Positions 36,736 to 43,811 of a stretch of 64,000 nucleotides of DNA are shown piece after piece. Made by a program: the position numbers and the translations under genes. Numbering within the stretch: position 1 is the first letter of the stretch; each line of letters starts with the position of its first letter. Below the pieces are notes generated by a model, which was not told the DNA's origin, did not search any database, and worked only from the letters and a program-made list of their open reading frames with translations. This stretch comes from Bradyrhizobium sp. (lineage in GTDB: Bacteria; Pseudomonadota; Alphaproteobacteria; Rhizobiales; Xanthobacteraceae): contig NZ_JACRMG010000009.1 in NCBI RefSeq assembly GCF_016219575.1, forward strand, positions 806,001-870,000. Direction: 5' to 3'.

Positions 36736-37542
36736 TTGTCCGAGTTTGTCACCATCGAGAAGGGGCATGGCCCCGACGGTCGCATCGCCATCGTCCGGTT
36801 CGACCGCGGCGACGGCGTCAACGCCCTGTCGCCGGAAGCGATGCGGCAGCTGACCAACGCCGCGCGCAGCTTCGAGGACGATGCCTCGACCTCGGTCGTG
36901 GTGCTGACCGGAAGCGAAAAATCCTTCACCGCCGGGTTCGATCTCAAGGATCCCGAAGGCAGGGCGCGCCGCGCCATGGACCTGGGCACGTTGCGCCGGC
37001 ACCTGAAGCTCGGGCCGCGCATGACGCGCGCCTGGCAGGAGATGGAGCAGATCACCATCGGCGCCATCGAGGGCTTCTGCATCGGCGGCGGCGTGGCGCT
37101 GGCCGTCGCGCTCGACTTCCGCGTCATGGCGCGCAGCGCCCATCTGCGCGTGCCGGAGATCGGGCTCGGCATGAACATGAGCTGGCAGAGCGTGCCGCGC
37201 ATGCTGCACCTGATCGGCCCGGCCCGCACCAAGCAGGCCGTGATCCTGGCCGACCAGCGCATCACCGCGGACGAAGCCTATGAATGGGGCCTGGTGGAGC
37301 AGGTGGCCGATCCCGGCAAGGCCTTCGATGTGGCCATGGAGCTCGCCGCAAAGATCGCCGACCAGCCGCCGCTCTCGGTCGCCATGACCAAGCTCACCGT
37401 CAACCGCCTCGCGCACGCGCTCGACGATCTCGCCAGCCACATGGACGTCGACCAGTTCGCGCTGGCAAGCCTGACCGAAGACCACAAGGAAGGCGTTGCC
37501 GCGTTTCTGGAGCGGCGCAAGCCGAAGTTCAGGGGACGGTAG
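36736..37542 (+). CDS. Enoyl-CoA hydratase/isomerase family protein
   Basis: 268 residues, crotonase fold. TTG start chosen because agggagg lies 8 nt before it and the protein opens LSEFVTIEKGHGPDGRIAIVRFDR, the usual first strand. The oxyanion-hole segments are SEKSFTAGFDLKDPEG and IGAIEGFCIGGGVALAVALDFRVMA; HLRVPEIGLGMNMSWQSVPRML follows. The catalytic positions seen in canonical hydratases (Glu-Glu) are not both evident, so hydratase, isomerase or another crotonase reaction is possible. The neighbouring acyl-CoA synthetase suggests fatty or aromatic acid degradation. Confidence 0.88.
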   Translation: MSEFVTIEKGHGPDGRIAIVRFDRGDGVNALSPEAMRQLTNAARSFEDDASTSVVVLTGSEKSFTAGFDLKDPEGRARRAMDLGTLRRHLKLGPRMTRAWQEMEQITIGAIEGFCIGGGVALAVALDFRVMARSAHLRVPEIGLGMNMSWQSVPRMLHLIGPARTKQAVILADQRITADEAYEWGLVEQVADPGKAFDVAMELAAKIADQPPLSVAMTKLTVNRLAHALDDLASHMDVDQFALASLTEDHKEGVAAFLERRKPKFRGR

Positions 37543-37596
37543 GTCGGGCGTGCGACGGCGCTCATCCAAACCCCAGTCTCCATATCCACGATTCGC

Positions 37597-37645
37597 ATAA
37601 GGTATATTATGGAATATAAATATATACAATTGGATCAGATAGTTA
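37597..37645 (+). promoter_or_regulatory. AT-rich promoter region upstream of the acyl-CoA synthetase
   Basis: About 50 nt of strongly AT-rich sequence (ataaggtatattatggaata, then taaatatatacaattg) in an otherwise GC-rich window. It lies 145-190 nt before the acyl-CoA synthetase start. Several -10-like hexamers are present (tatatt, tataaa), so no single promoter can be picked. taagg-cggaat-cctta just after it forms a small inverted repeat. Confidence 0.4.
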
Positions 37646-37787
37646 AGGCGGAATCCTTAATGTCGATAGCGGCTTTGGCTCCGCCCGAGGCATCGGGCCC
37701 TGCTGCGCCCAGCGCGATCATGGATGACCAAACGGCGCCGGCTTCGTAAGGTGCCGCACAAGAGACTGTCGCCTGGAGGAAATGCAG

Positions 37788-39431
37788 ATGAGCGCGAACC
37801 AGTACAGCATCGGATTGGACAAGAACCCGGCCAATTACGTGCCGCTGACGCCGCTGAGCTTCCTGGCGCGCTCCGCCGCCGTTTACCCGGACCATGTCAG
37901 CGCCGTCTATGAAGGCCGCAGCTTCACCTGGTCGGAAACCTATGCGCGCTGCCGGCGCTTCGCGTCCTGGCTCACCGGCCGCGGCATCGGCACCGGCGAT
38001 ACGGTCGCGGCGATGCTGCCGAACATTCCGGCGATGAACGAGCTGCACTTTGCCGTCCCGATGACCGGCGGCGTGCTGAACGCGCTCAACATCCGTCTCG
38101 ACGCGCCTTCGATTGCCTTCCAGCTCGATCACGGCGGCGCAAAAATCATCGTGGTCGATCCCGAATTCTGCACCGTGATTGTGGAAGCCTTGTCGCTGAT
38201 GAAAGGCCCAAAGCCTTTCGTCGTCGACGTCGACGATGCGTCGTTTGCCGGCGGCCGGCGCATCGGCGCCATCGAGTATGAAGCGGCCGTGGCCCAGGGC
38301 GATCCGAACTTCGTGGCACGACTGCCGGCGGATGAATGGGACGCGATTGCGCTGTCCTATACCTCGGGCACGACAGGCAATCCCAAGGGCGTCGTCACGC
38401 ATCACCGCGGCGCGTATCTGAACGCCGTCAGCAACATCCTCGCAGGCAACCTTGGCCAGCATCCGGTGTATCTCTGGACGCTGCCGATGTTCCACTGCAA
38501 CGGCTGGTGCTTTCCCTGGACCGTGGCGGCCTCAGCCGGCGTCAATGTCTGCCTGCGCAAGGTTGATCCGGCAAAGATCTTCGAGCTGATCCCCGCGCAC
38601 GGCGTCACCCACATGTGCGGCGCGCCGATCGTCTACAACACCCTGATCAACGCGTCCGGCGCGCCCAAGGGCGCCAAGGCCAGGCCCGTGGTCGGCCTGA
38701 TTGCGGGTGCGGCGCCGCCGGTCGCGGTGCTGGAGGGCGCCGAGAGCATCGGCATCAAGCTCACCCATGTCTATGGGCTCACCGAGGTCTATGGCCCCGC
38801 CTCCGTCTGCGCCGAGCAGCCGGGCTGGGACGAACTCTCGCCGGAAGCGCGCGCGCAGATGAAGCGCCGGCAGGGCGTGCCCTACCCGCTGGAGGAAGCC
38901 GTCACCGTGCTCGATCCCGAGACCATGCGCGAGGTGCCGCGCGACGGCGAAACCATCGGCGAGGTGATGTTCCGCGGCAATATCGTGATGAAGGGCTATC
39001 TGAAGAACGAGAAAGCGACCAGGGAAGCGTTTGCCGGCGGCTGGTTTCACACCGGCGATCTCGGCGTGCTCGACGAGCACGGCTACGTCATCATCAAGGA
39101 CCGCTCCAAGGACATCATCATCTCCGGCGGCGAGAACATTTCCTCGGTCGAGGTCGAGGACGTCCTCTACAAGCACCCGGCCGTGCTGTTCGCCGCCGTG
39201 GTGGCAAAGCCCGACGCGAAATGGGGCGAGGTGCCTTGCGCCTTCATCGAGCTGAAGGAAGGTGCCAAGGCCACGGAAGCCGAGATCATCGCCTATTGCC
39301 GCACCCATATGTCAGGCTTCAAGACGCCGAAGGCTGTCGTGTTCGGCGCCATCCCGAAGACGTCCACGGGCAAGATCCAGAAATTCCTGCTGCGCAACCA
39401 GGTGGAGTCGGCCAAGGCGATTTCGGCCTGA
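37788..39431 (+). CDS. Fatty acyl-CoA synthetase (acyl-CoA ligase family)
   Basis: 547 residues, ANL superfamily. The P-loop is LSYTSGTTGNPKGVVTHHRGAYLN (about 190-212), followed by LPMFHCNGWCFPW, VYGLTEVYGPASV, GWFHTGDLGVLDEHGYVIIKDRSKDIIISGGENISS and the C-terminal catalytic Lys in PKTSTGKIQKFLLR. FHCNGW is typical of the medium-chain/AlkK-like branch. It activates carboxylic acids to CoA thioesters via the adenylate. Two ATGs are 6 nt apart; the second (37788) has ideal 7-nt spacing from ggagga. Located after an enoyl-CoA hydratase gene with its own AT-rich promoter region. Confidence 0.94.
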   Translation: MSANQYSIGLDKNPANYVPLTPLSFLARSAAVYPDHVSAVYEGRSFTWSETYARCRRFASWLTGRGIGTGDTVAAMLPNIPAMNELHFAVPMTGGVLNALNIRLDAPSIAFQLDHGGAKIIVVDPEFCTVIVEALSLMKGPKPFVVDVDDASFAGGRRIGAIEYEAAVAQGDPNFVARLPADEWDAIALSYTSGTTGNPKGVVTHHRGAYLNAVSNILAGNLGQHPVYLWTLPMFHCNGWCFPWTVAASAGVNVCLRKVDPAKIFELIPAHGVTHMCGAPIVYNTLINASGAPKGAKARPVVGLIAGAAPPVAVLEGAESIGIKLTHVYGLTEVYGPASVCAEQPGWDELSPEARAQMKRRQGVPYPLEEAVTVLDPETMREVPRDGETIGEVMFRGNIVMKGYLKNEKATREAFAGGWFHTGDLGVLDEHGYVIIKDRSKDIIISGGENISSVEVEDVLYKHPAVLFAAVVAKPDAKWGEVPCAFIELKEGAKATEAEIIAYCRTHMSGFKTPKAVVFGAIPKTSTGKIQKFLLRNQVESAKAISA

Positions 39432-39438
39432 TCTTTGG

Positions 39439-39516
39439 CGTCATTCCGGGCTGGTCCGACCAGACCCGGAATCTCGAGATTCCGGGTTCGACGCTTCGCA
39501 TCGCCCCGGAATGACG
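39439..39516. repeat. Bradyrhizobium-type intergenic palindromic repeat
   Basis: The outer arms cgtcattccggg (39439-39450) and cccggaatgacg (39505-39516) are perfectly complementary. Nested inside is a 22-nt perfect palindrome at 39465-39486 (cccggaatct, then cgagattccggg). It starts 8 nt after the acyl-CoA synthetase stop and may act as its terminator. This sequence type is dispersed in Bradyrhizobium genomes. Confidence 0.88.
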
Positions 39517-39526
39517 GGTTCAAGGC

Positions 39527-39574
39527 TCACGCCCTCTTCCGCAGTGGCACGGCATCGCCTACCGCGTCGGTCGC
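39527..39574 (-). pseudogene. Remnant copy of the 3' end of the xre gene
   Basis: On the minus strand this segment reads DAVGDAVPLRKRA then a stop, against NDAADDAVPLRKRA then a stop for the intact XRE regulator at 40768-41010. At DNA level 39530-39557 and 40771-40798 agree in 27 of 28 positions and lie in the same orientation 1241 nt apart. The BBP7-like gene sits exactly between the two copies. The rest of the regulator is absent, so this is a fragment. Confidence 0.6.
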
Positions 39575-39597
39575 ACTATACGCACTATATTCCGGCC

Positions 39598-40638
39598 TCA
39601 GAAGCCTACCTTGAGGCCTGCACGCGCGCCGTGAAAGAGGACCGAGGACGTGGGCACCGAACTGTCCGCGATGAGGCCGGCGTTCAGGTAGTATTGCTGC
39701 GCCTGCGACACGCCGGTCAGCCACAGCGCCTGGTAGCCGGCAAACACCTCGGCGCGCGCACCAATCTTGTAGATCAGGGTCGGCGAAACCTCGATAAGGC
39801 CGGCGAAGTTCGTCGTAGACACCGTGTCATTGTACACGTTTGCGAATACACCCGCTCCATCGACGGTGTTCATGACGCGATTGCGCGAGATGTTGTTCGC
39901 GAAGATGCCACCCTTGGCGACCAGTCCAAGGGAGAACGCCGGGCTGAAATCGTAGCGGGCATCGAATCCCAGCTGTGCGCCGTAGAGGTCGTTGCGCGCG
40001 TTGACGTTGAGATAGCCTAGCCATCTCGTACCGATCCCATCGTCGTCGCTGAACACGTTCATCGTGCTGCCTAAATGGACATAGCGGAATCCGGCCAGCA
40101 CATCGACCCTTGCGTTTGGTCCGCCCAACGCGACACGCCGGCGATAATTCCCTTCGGCGCCCCAAATCTCCGAATTGAGGTTCACGTCGATGCGGCGCGA
40201 ACCGCTGAATATGTCGATCGCCGTCCCGCCGATCGTCGGGGCGATGTTGACGCCGGGATAGCCGACGGCCGTACCCAGGAATCGCGCATCCAGACTGTCG
40301 GTCGGGCTCCTTGCAGACGCGGACGACCCGGTCCCCGTGAGGAAGAATCCGGACATCTCGATGCTGCTCAAGGGGTCGATCGCTACGCCGACGGTGAAGC
40401 GTGCGCCGGGCTTCCAGTCGCGGTCCTGGTCCGCGAAGAACCTCTGATCGGTGCCGCTGTGGCGAGCGAACTCGAACCGGTTCGTGCTTTGGGTCATGTA
40501 CAGGGCTTCGAGCCCGACCCAGACGGCCGGGCCTGCGGCCACCTGCGGCTGGACGGGAGCCTTGACCGGGAGGTCAGCAGCCAGTGCGGACCCGCTCACG
40601 GCAAGCCCAATTGCAATTCCTGCAACCATCCGATTCAT
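39598..40638 (-). CDS. BBP7-like outer membrane beta-barrel protein
   Basis: 346 residues. The signal peptide MVAGIAIGLAVSGSALA is followed by ADLPVKAPVQP, an N-terminal pattern frequent in Rhizobiales outer membrane proteins. The mature part is beta-rich (VWVGLEALYMTQSTNRF; RFTVGVAIDPLSSIEMSGFFLTG; EGNYRRRVALGGPNARVDVLAGFRYVHLG; AQLGFDARYDFSPAFSLGLVAKGGIF) and ends with a terminal Phe (GLKVGF), the usual outer membrane insertion signal. This resembles the BBP7 family. Its function is unknown. A gggag ribosome site precedes the ATG. A short direct repeat of the neighbouring xre 3' end flanks the gene. Confidence 0.82.
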   Translation of the reverse strand: MNRMVAGIAIGLAVSGSALAADLPVKAPVQPQVAAGPAVWVGLEALYMTQSTNRFEFARHSGTDQRFFADQDRDWKPGARFTVGVAIDPLSSIEMSGFFLTGTGSSASARSPTDSLDARFLGTAVGYPGVNIAPTIGGTAIDIFSGSRRIDVNLNSEIWGAEGNYRRRVALGGPNARVDVLAGFRYVHLGSTMNVFSDDDGIGTRWLGYLNVNARNDLYGAQLGFDARYDFSPAFSLGLVAKGGIFANNISRNRVMNTVDGAGVFANVYNDTVSTTNFAGLIEVSPTLIYKIGARAEVFAGYQALWLTGVSQAQQYYLNAGLIADSSVPTSSVLFHGARAGLKVGF

Positions 40639-40767
40639 CGAATTCTCCCGTCACGTACTGCGTAATTCTTACTGCAAACCCGGGAAAAGAGAGCGCATGG
40701 CCCCCAAGAAAGGCATCGGAAAAGCCTGAAAGATACCGGGTGTTGCCTGAACAACACATCGATTGCC

Positions 40768-41010
40768 CTACGCCCTCTTCCGCAGCGGCACGGCATCGTC
40801 CGCGGCGTCGTTGCGATATTCGAGGATGTCGCCGGGCTGGCAGTCGAGCGCCTCGCAGATCAGCGCAAGCGTGTCGAAGCGCACGCCCTTCACCTTGCCA
40901 CTCTTCAACAGCGAGACGTTCTGCTCGGTGATGCCGATGCGCTCGGCGAGTTCCTTCGAGCGCATCTTGCGCCGTGCCAGCATGACGTCGAGATTGACGA
41001 CGATCGGCAT
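40768..41010 (-). CDS. XRE/Cro-type helix-turn-helix regulator
   Basis: 80 residues, one HTH domain. The start MPIVVNLDVMLARRKMRSKELAERIGITEQNVSLLKSGKVKGVRF (in blocks) contains helices 2 and 3 of a Cro-like fold, and LALICEALDCQPGDILEY is the typical domain end of the YozG-like group. Basic tail PLRKRA. It starts 8 nt after the stop of the DUF2975 membrane protein gene, and the pairing of these two families is common. It probably regulates its own operon; a palindrome at 41597-41611 is a candidate operator. Confidence 0.92.
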   Translation of the reverse strand: MPIVVNLDVMLARRKMRSKELAERIGITEQNVSLLKSGKVKGVRFDTLALICEALDCQPGDILEYRNDAADDAVPLRKRA

Positions 41011-41018
41011 GGCGCGGC

Positions 41019-41564
41019 TCACACGAAGGAGGCGTGTTCGTCGGCGATCCGCGTCGCCTCGACCATCACCCAGGCGACCGCCAGCAGCACGCCGCCTATG
41101 ATCAGCGCGAGATAGTCGTTGGTCGACAGCGCGATCCCGAGCTGACGGCTGCCCGGCGGATTGCTGAACGTGAAGGCCAGCAGCAGCGCGGTCGACGAGA
41201 CGGGTCCGAGCACCGCCTGCGCCAGCACGCTGCCCGCAAAGTTGCGCAGGCGGCGGGCGCTGGTCAGCGTGAACACGCGCCCCTCGGCAAAATCCGCAAA
41301 CAGCGCGCGCGCCTGCCACAGGCCGAACAGCAGCACACCGACGGGAATGGCCATGACAGCAGCGCCCGCGGCAACGCGGTCCGGCGTCAGCGCGAGGTCG
41401 CGCCCGGCCTCGCCCAGCCGCGCCAGCAGCAGATTGCGCGTCCATTCGGGGATGACGAACACGAGACACATCGCGACGCCGATCAGCACCATCCCGAGTG
41501 TGGTGACGATCACCATGGCATTGGAGAAGCGGCGCAGGCGGTTGGAATTGGCGAAAGCGGGCAT
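41019..41564 (-). CDS. DUF2975 membrane protein
   Basis: 181 residues with four predicted membrane segments: AMVIVTTLGMVLIGVAMCLVFVI (about 16-38), VAAGAAVMAIPVGVLLFGLW (about 64-83), SVLAQAVLGPVSSTALLLAFTF (about 112-133) and YLALIIGGVLLAVAWVMVEA (about 150-169). The segment LFADFAEGRVFTLTSARRLRNFA between TM2 and TM3 is the most conserved part of DUF2975. Function unknown; it is typically encoded beside a small XRE regulator, as here. The promoter region is shared with the divergent lipoprotein gene. Confidence 0.88.
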   Translation of the reverse strand: MPAFANSNRLRRFSNAMVIVTTLGMVLIGVAMCLVFVIPEWTRNLLLARLGEAGRDLALTPDRVAAGAAVMAIPVGVLLFGLWQARALFADFAEGRVFTLTSARRLRNFAGSVLAQAVLGPVSSTALLLAFTFSNPPGSRQLGIALSTNDYLALIIGGVLLAVAWVMVEATRIADEHASFV

Positions 41565-41596
41565 GGTCTGCTCCTACCATTGACGCGACATCTAAT

Positions 41597-41611
41597 TATC
41601 GTATTACAATA
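41597..41611. promoter_or_regulatory. Candidate operator palindrome TATnGTAnTACnATA
   Basis: TATCGTATTACAATA is a 15-nt palindrome with 12 of 14 paired positions symmetric (TAT-n-GTA-n-TAC-n-ATA). It lies in the 76-nt divergent gap, 33 nt upstream of the DUF2975 start and 30 nt upstream of the lipoprotein start, where it could control both. The AT-rich core also offers -10-like sequence. The XRE protein encoded two genes away is the obvious candidate binder. Confidence 0.45.
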
Positions 41612-41640
41612 AGAAATCATCGTCAAGGAGGGTTGTTTTG

Positions 41641-42225
41641 ATGGATTATGGGCCCCTGCTCCACGCTTGCCTGCGCGCCTGCGTCGCCCTCGCCCTCGCC
41701 GGTTGCGGCCATATGCCGGTCACGTCGATGGTGAAGCTTGCCCGGGTCGATTTCGAGACGTCGGACCCCGCGCAGCTGCGCGCCGCGATCAAGCTGCCGC
41801 GTGCCTTGCGGCCGCGGCCGAACGGCGTGTCGCTCCGCATCGCCGTGCGCGTCGGCCGCGCGCCGGAGGAAGCGCGCGATTTTGTGCTGCGTGAATTGCC
41901 GGCGCCTTCGGAGCTTGCGCGTGAGGCAGGCGCCGACAGCCACGTCTTTGCCTACCGCATCGACGAGGCCGACCTGCCCCGCCTCACAGCATTTCGCACC
42001 GAACTGATTGCGAAAAAGAGCAGCGGCGAGCGCGGCTCGATCTCGATTTCGGTACAGCCGCAGGCCTGCAGGGCGAGCGAGTTGCCGGACGGTCCCGTCC
42101 ATCTCACCAGCTATCTGCGAACGGCGGAGACCGGTGCCTATGTCACGCTCGCGCGCGACGTCGATCTGCGGACGCTGGCGCCTGAGCATGCCATCGTGGA
42201 CAAAATCCCGCGCTGTGCGTCCTAG
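41641..42225 (+). CDS. Hypothetical lipoprotein
   Basis: 194 residues from the ATG at 41641, which has aaggaggg 8 nt upstream. The signal peptide LLHACLRACVALALAGC ends in an LAGC lipobox, so Cys is probably lipidated. The mature part has LRAAIKLPRALRPRPNGVSLRIAVRV, HVFAYRIDEADLPRLTAFRTELIAKK and a pair of late Cys (QACRASELP; IPRCAS). No family recognised. Expressed divergently from the DUF2975-xre pair; the 3' end overlaps the convergent MBL gene by 4 nt. Confidence 0.72.
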   Translation: MDYGPLLHACLRACVALALAGCGHMPVTSMVKLARVDFETSDPAQLRAAIKLPRALRPRPNGVSLRIAVRVGRAPEEARDFVLRELPAPSELAREAGADSHVFAYRIDEADLPRLTAFRTELIAKKSSGERGSISISVQPQACRASELPDGPVHLTSYLRTAETGAYVTLARDVDLRTLAPEHAIVDKIPRCAS

Positions 42226-43019
42226 CCGAGCCTTTGCCGCATCCCGTCATGGGCCGGCACCACGCCCTCCGGCAGGCTCAGCCGCAGCACCTCGTAATCG
42301 AGGTCGGAATGCATGTTGGTGATGACGGCACGCTTCGGCTTGAAGCGCGCGATCCAGGACAGCGCATCGTCGACGGAGAAGTGGCTGGGATGCGGCGCAT
42401 ACCGCAGCCCGTCGATGATCCAGAGGTCGAGATCTTTCAGCGCCGGCCAGCTCTTTTCCGGGATATCGCTGACGTCGGGCGTGTAGGCGGCATCGCCGAT
42501 GCGATAGCCGAGCGAGGGGATGCTGCCGTGCTGCACGTCGAAGGCGGTGAGCGTGATCGCCCCGCCCTTCCCCAGGATTTCCTGGCTTTCGCCGGCCTCG
42601 ATCGAATGCCGGGTCAGGATCGGCGGGTACTCGCTGCCTTCGGGCGTGATGAAGCAGTAGGAGAACCGCGCCATGATGTCCTTGGCGGTCGACATGTTGA
42701 AGTAGGTCGGGATGCGCCGCCGCTGGTGCAGCACCACCGAGCGCAGATCGTCGATGCCGTGGGTCTGGTCGGCATGCTCGTGGGTCAGGAACACCGCGTC
42801 AAGATGATCGACATCGGCATCAATGAGCTGCTCGCGCAGATCGGGCGAAGTGTCGATCACGACGCGGGTGACGCCGTCGCCCGATTTCCGCTCCGCCAGC
42901 AGCGAGCAGCGGCGGCGGCGGTTCCTGGGGTTGTTGGGATCGCAGCGCCCCCAGCCGAGCGCCGGGCGCGGCACGCCGGCGGAGGAGCCGCAGCCGAGGA
43001 TCGTCAGTGTCAGCGTCAT
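42222..43019 (-). CDS. MBL-fold metallohydrolase (PhnP-like)
   Basis: 265 residues. The metal site THEHADQTHGIDDLR (about 78-92) supplies the HxHxDH-type ligands, with more in FDVQHGSIPSLGYRI, AAYTPDVSDIP and VITNMHSDLDY. The opening LTILGCGSSAGVPRPALGWGRCDPNNPRNRRRRCS is typical of the PhnP/phosphoribosyl cyclic phosphodiesterase branch. In this gene context (downstream of tatD) it is a general metallo-phosphodiesterase candidate. No phn genes are near. The start overlaps the tatD stop by ATGA. Confidence 0.88.
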   Translation of the reverse strand: MTLTLTILGCGSSAGVPRPALGWGRCDPNNPRNRRRRCSLLAERKSGDGVTRVVIDTSPDLREQLIDADVDHLDAVFLTHEHADQTHGIDDLRSVVLHQRRRIPTYFNMSTAKDIMARFSYCFITPEGSEYPPILTRHSIEAGESQEILGKGGAITLTAFDVQHGSIPSLGYRIGDAAYTPDVSDIPEKSWPALKDLDLWIIDGLRYAPHPSHFSVDDALSWIARFKPKRAVITNMHSDLDYEVLRLSLPEGVVPAHDGMRQRLG

Positions 43020-43807
43020 GCCGCAGCCTTTGCCGCCGGCACCTTGGAGAACAGCCGGAAGAAGTTTTCCGTGGTCTGCCGCGAAATTTCCTCGAGGCTG
43101 ACACCCCGTGTCTCTGCCAGCACCCTGGCGACCTCGACGACATAGGACGGCTCGTTGCGCTTGCCGCGATGCTTGCCGGGCGCCAGATACGGCGCGTCGG
43201 TTTCCACCATGATGCGGTCGGTGGGCAACTCAGCCGCCAGCGCCCGCAGGGCCTCCGACTTCTTGAAGGTCAGGATGCCCGTGAACGAGATCGACAGGCC
43301 GAGCCCGATCGCCTTCATCGCGAGCTCCCGCCCGCCGGTGTAGCAATGCAGCACGGCCTTGAACGGCCCCTTGGCGATTTCTTCCTCGAGGATGCGGCCG
43401 CAATCCTCGTCCGCCTCGCGGGTGTGGATCACCAGCGGCAGGCCGGTGGCGCGGGCCGCTGCAATATGGGCGCGGAAGCCGCGCGCCTGCGCCTCGCGCG
43501 AGCCGTATTGGTAGAAGTAATCGAGGCCCGCCTCGCCCAGCGCCACAACTTTCGGATGCCTTGTGAGTTCGATGAGTTCGGACGCCGCAATGCCGTCTTC
43601 CTCGTCGGCTTCGTGCGGATGCGTGCCGACGGAACAATAGACATTGGGAAAGCGCTCGGCGATCGCGAGCAGCGCGGCCTGCCGCCTCACCCGCGTCGAG
43701 ATCGTGACGATGCGCCCGACGCCGGCGGCTTCCGCGCGCGCGACAATGGCGTCGAGGTCCTCGGCGAAGTCCTTGAAATCGAGGTGGCAGTGGCTGTCGA
43801 CGAGCAT
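43016..43807 (-). CDS. TatD family metal-dependent hydrolase (DNase)
   Basis: 263 residues, TIM-barrel amidohydrolase fold. The metal ligands are seen in MLVDSHCHLDF at the N-terminus, VVALGEAGLDYFYQYG (about 93-108), LPLVIHTREADEDC, AVLHCYTGG and RIMVETDAPYLAPGKHRGKRNEP. Family members show 3'-5' exonuclease or deoxyribonuclease activity. The ATG at 43807 is 4 nt past the metG stop, and the frame before it lacks similarity. The order holB-metG-tatD-MBL hydrolase is usual in alphaproteobacteria. Confidence 0.95.
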   Translation of the reverse strand: MLVDSHCHLDFKDFAEDLDAIVARAEAAGVGRIVTISTRVRRQAALLAIAERFPNVYCSVGTHPHEADEEDGIAASELIELTRHPKVVALGEAGLDYFYQYGSREAQARGFRAHIAAARATGLPLVIHTREADEDCGRILEEEIAKGPFKAVLHCYTGGRELAMKAIGLGLSISFTGILTFKKSEALRALAAELPTDRIMVETDAPYLAPGKHRGKRNEPSYVVEVARVLAETRGVSLEEISRQTTENFFRLFSKVPAAKAAA

Positions 43808-43811
43808 GTTT

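Noticed and set aside
40768..41564. XRE plus DUF2975 as a toxin-antitoxin pair
   Set aside because: DUF2975 is a four-span membrane protein with no known toxic activity and the regulator is a standard self-regulating type. A regulator with membrane partner is the safer reading.
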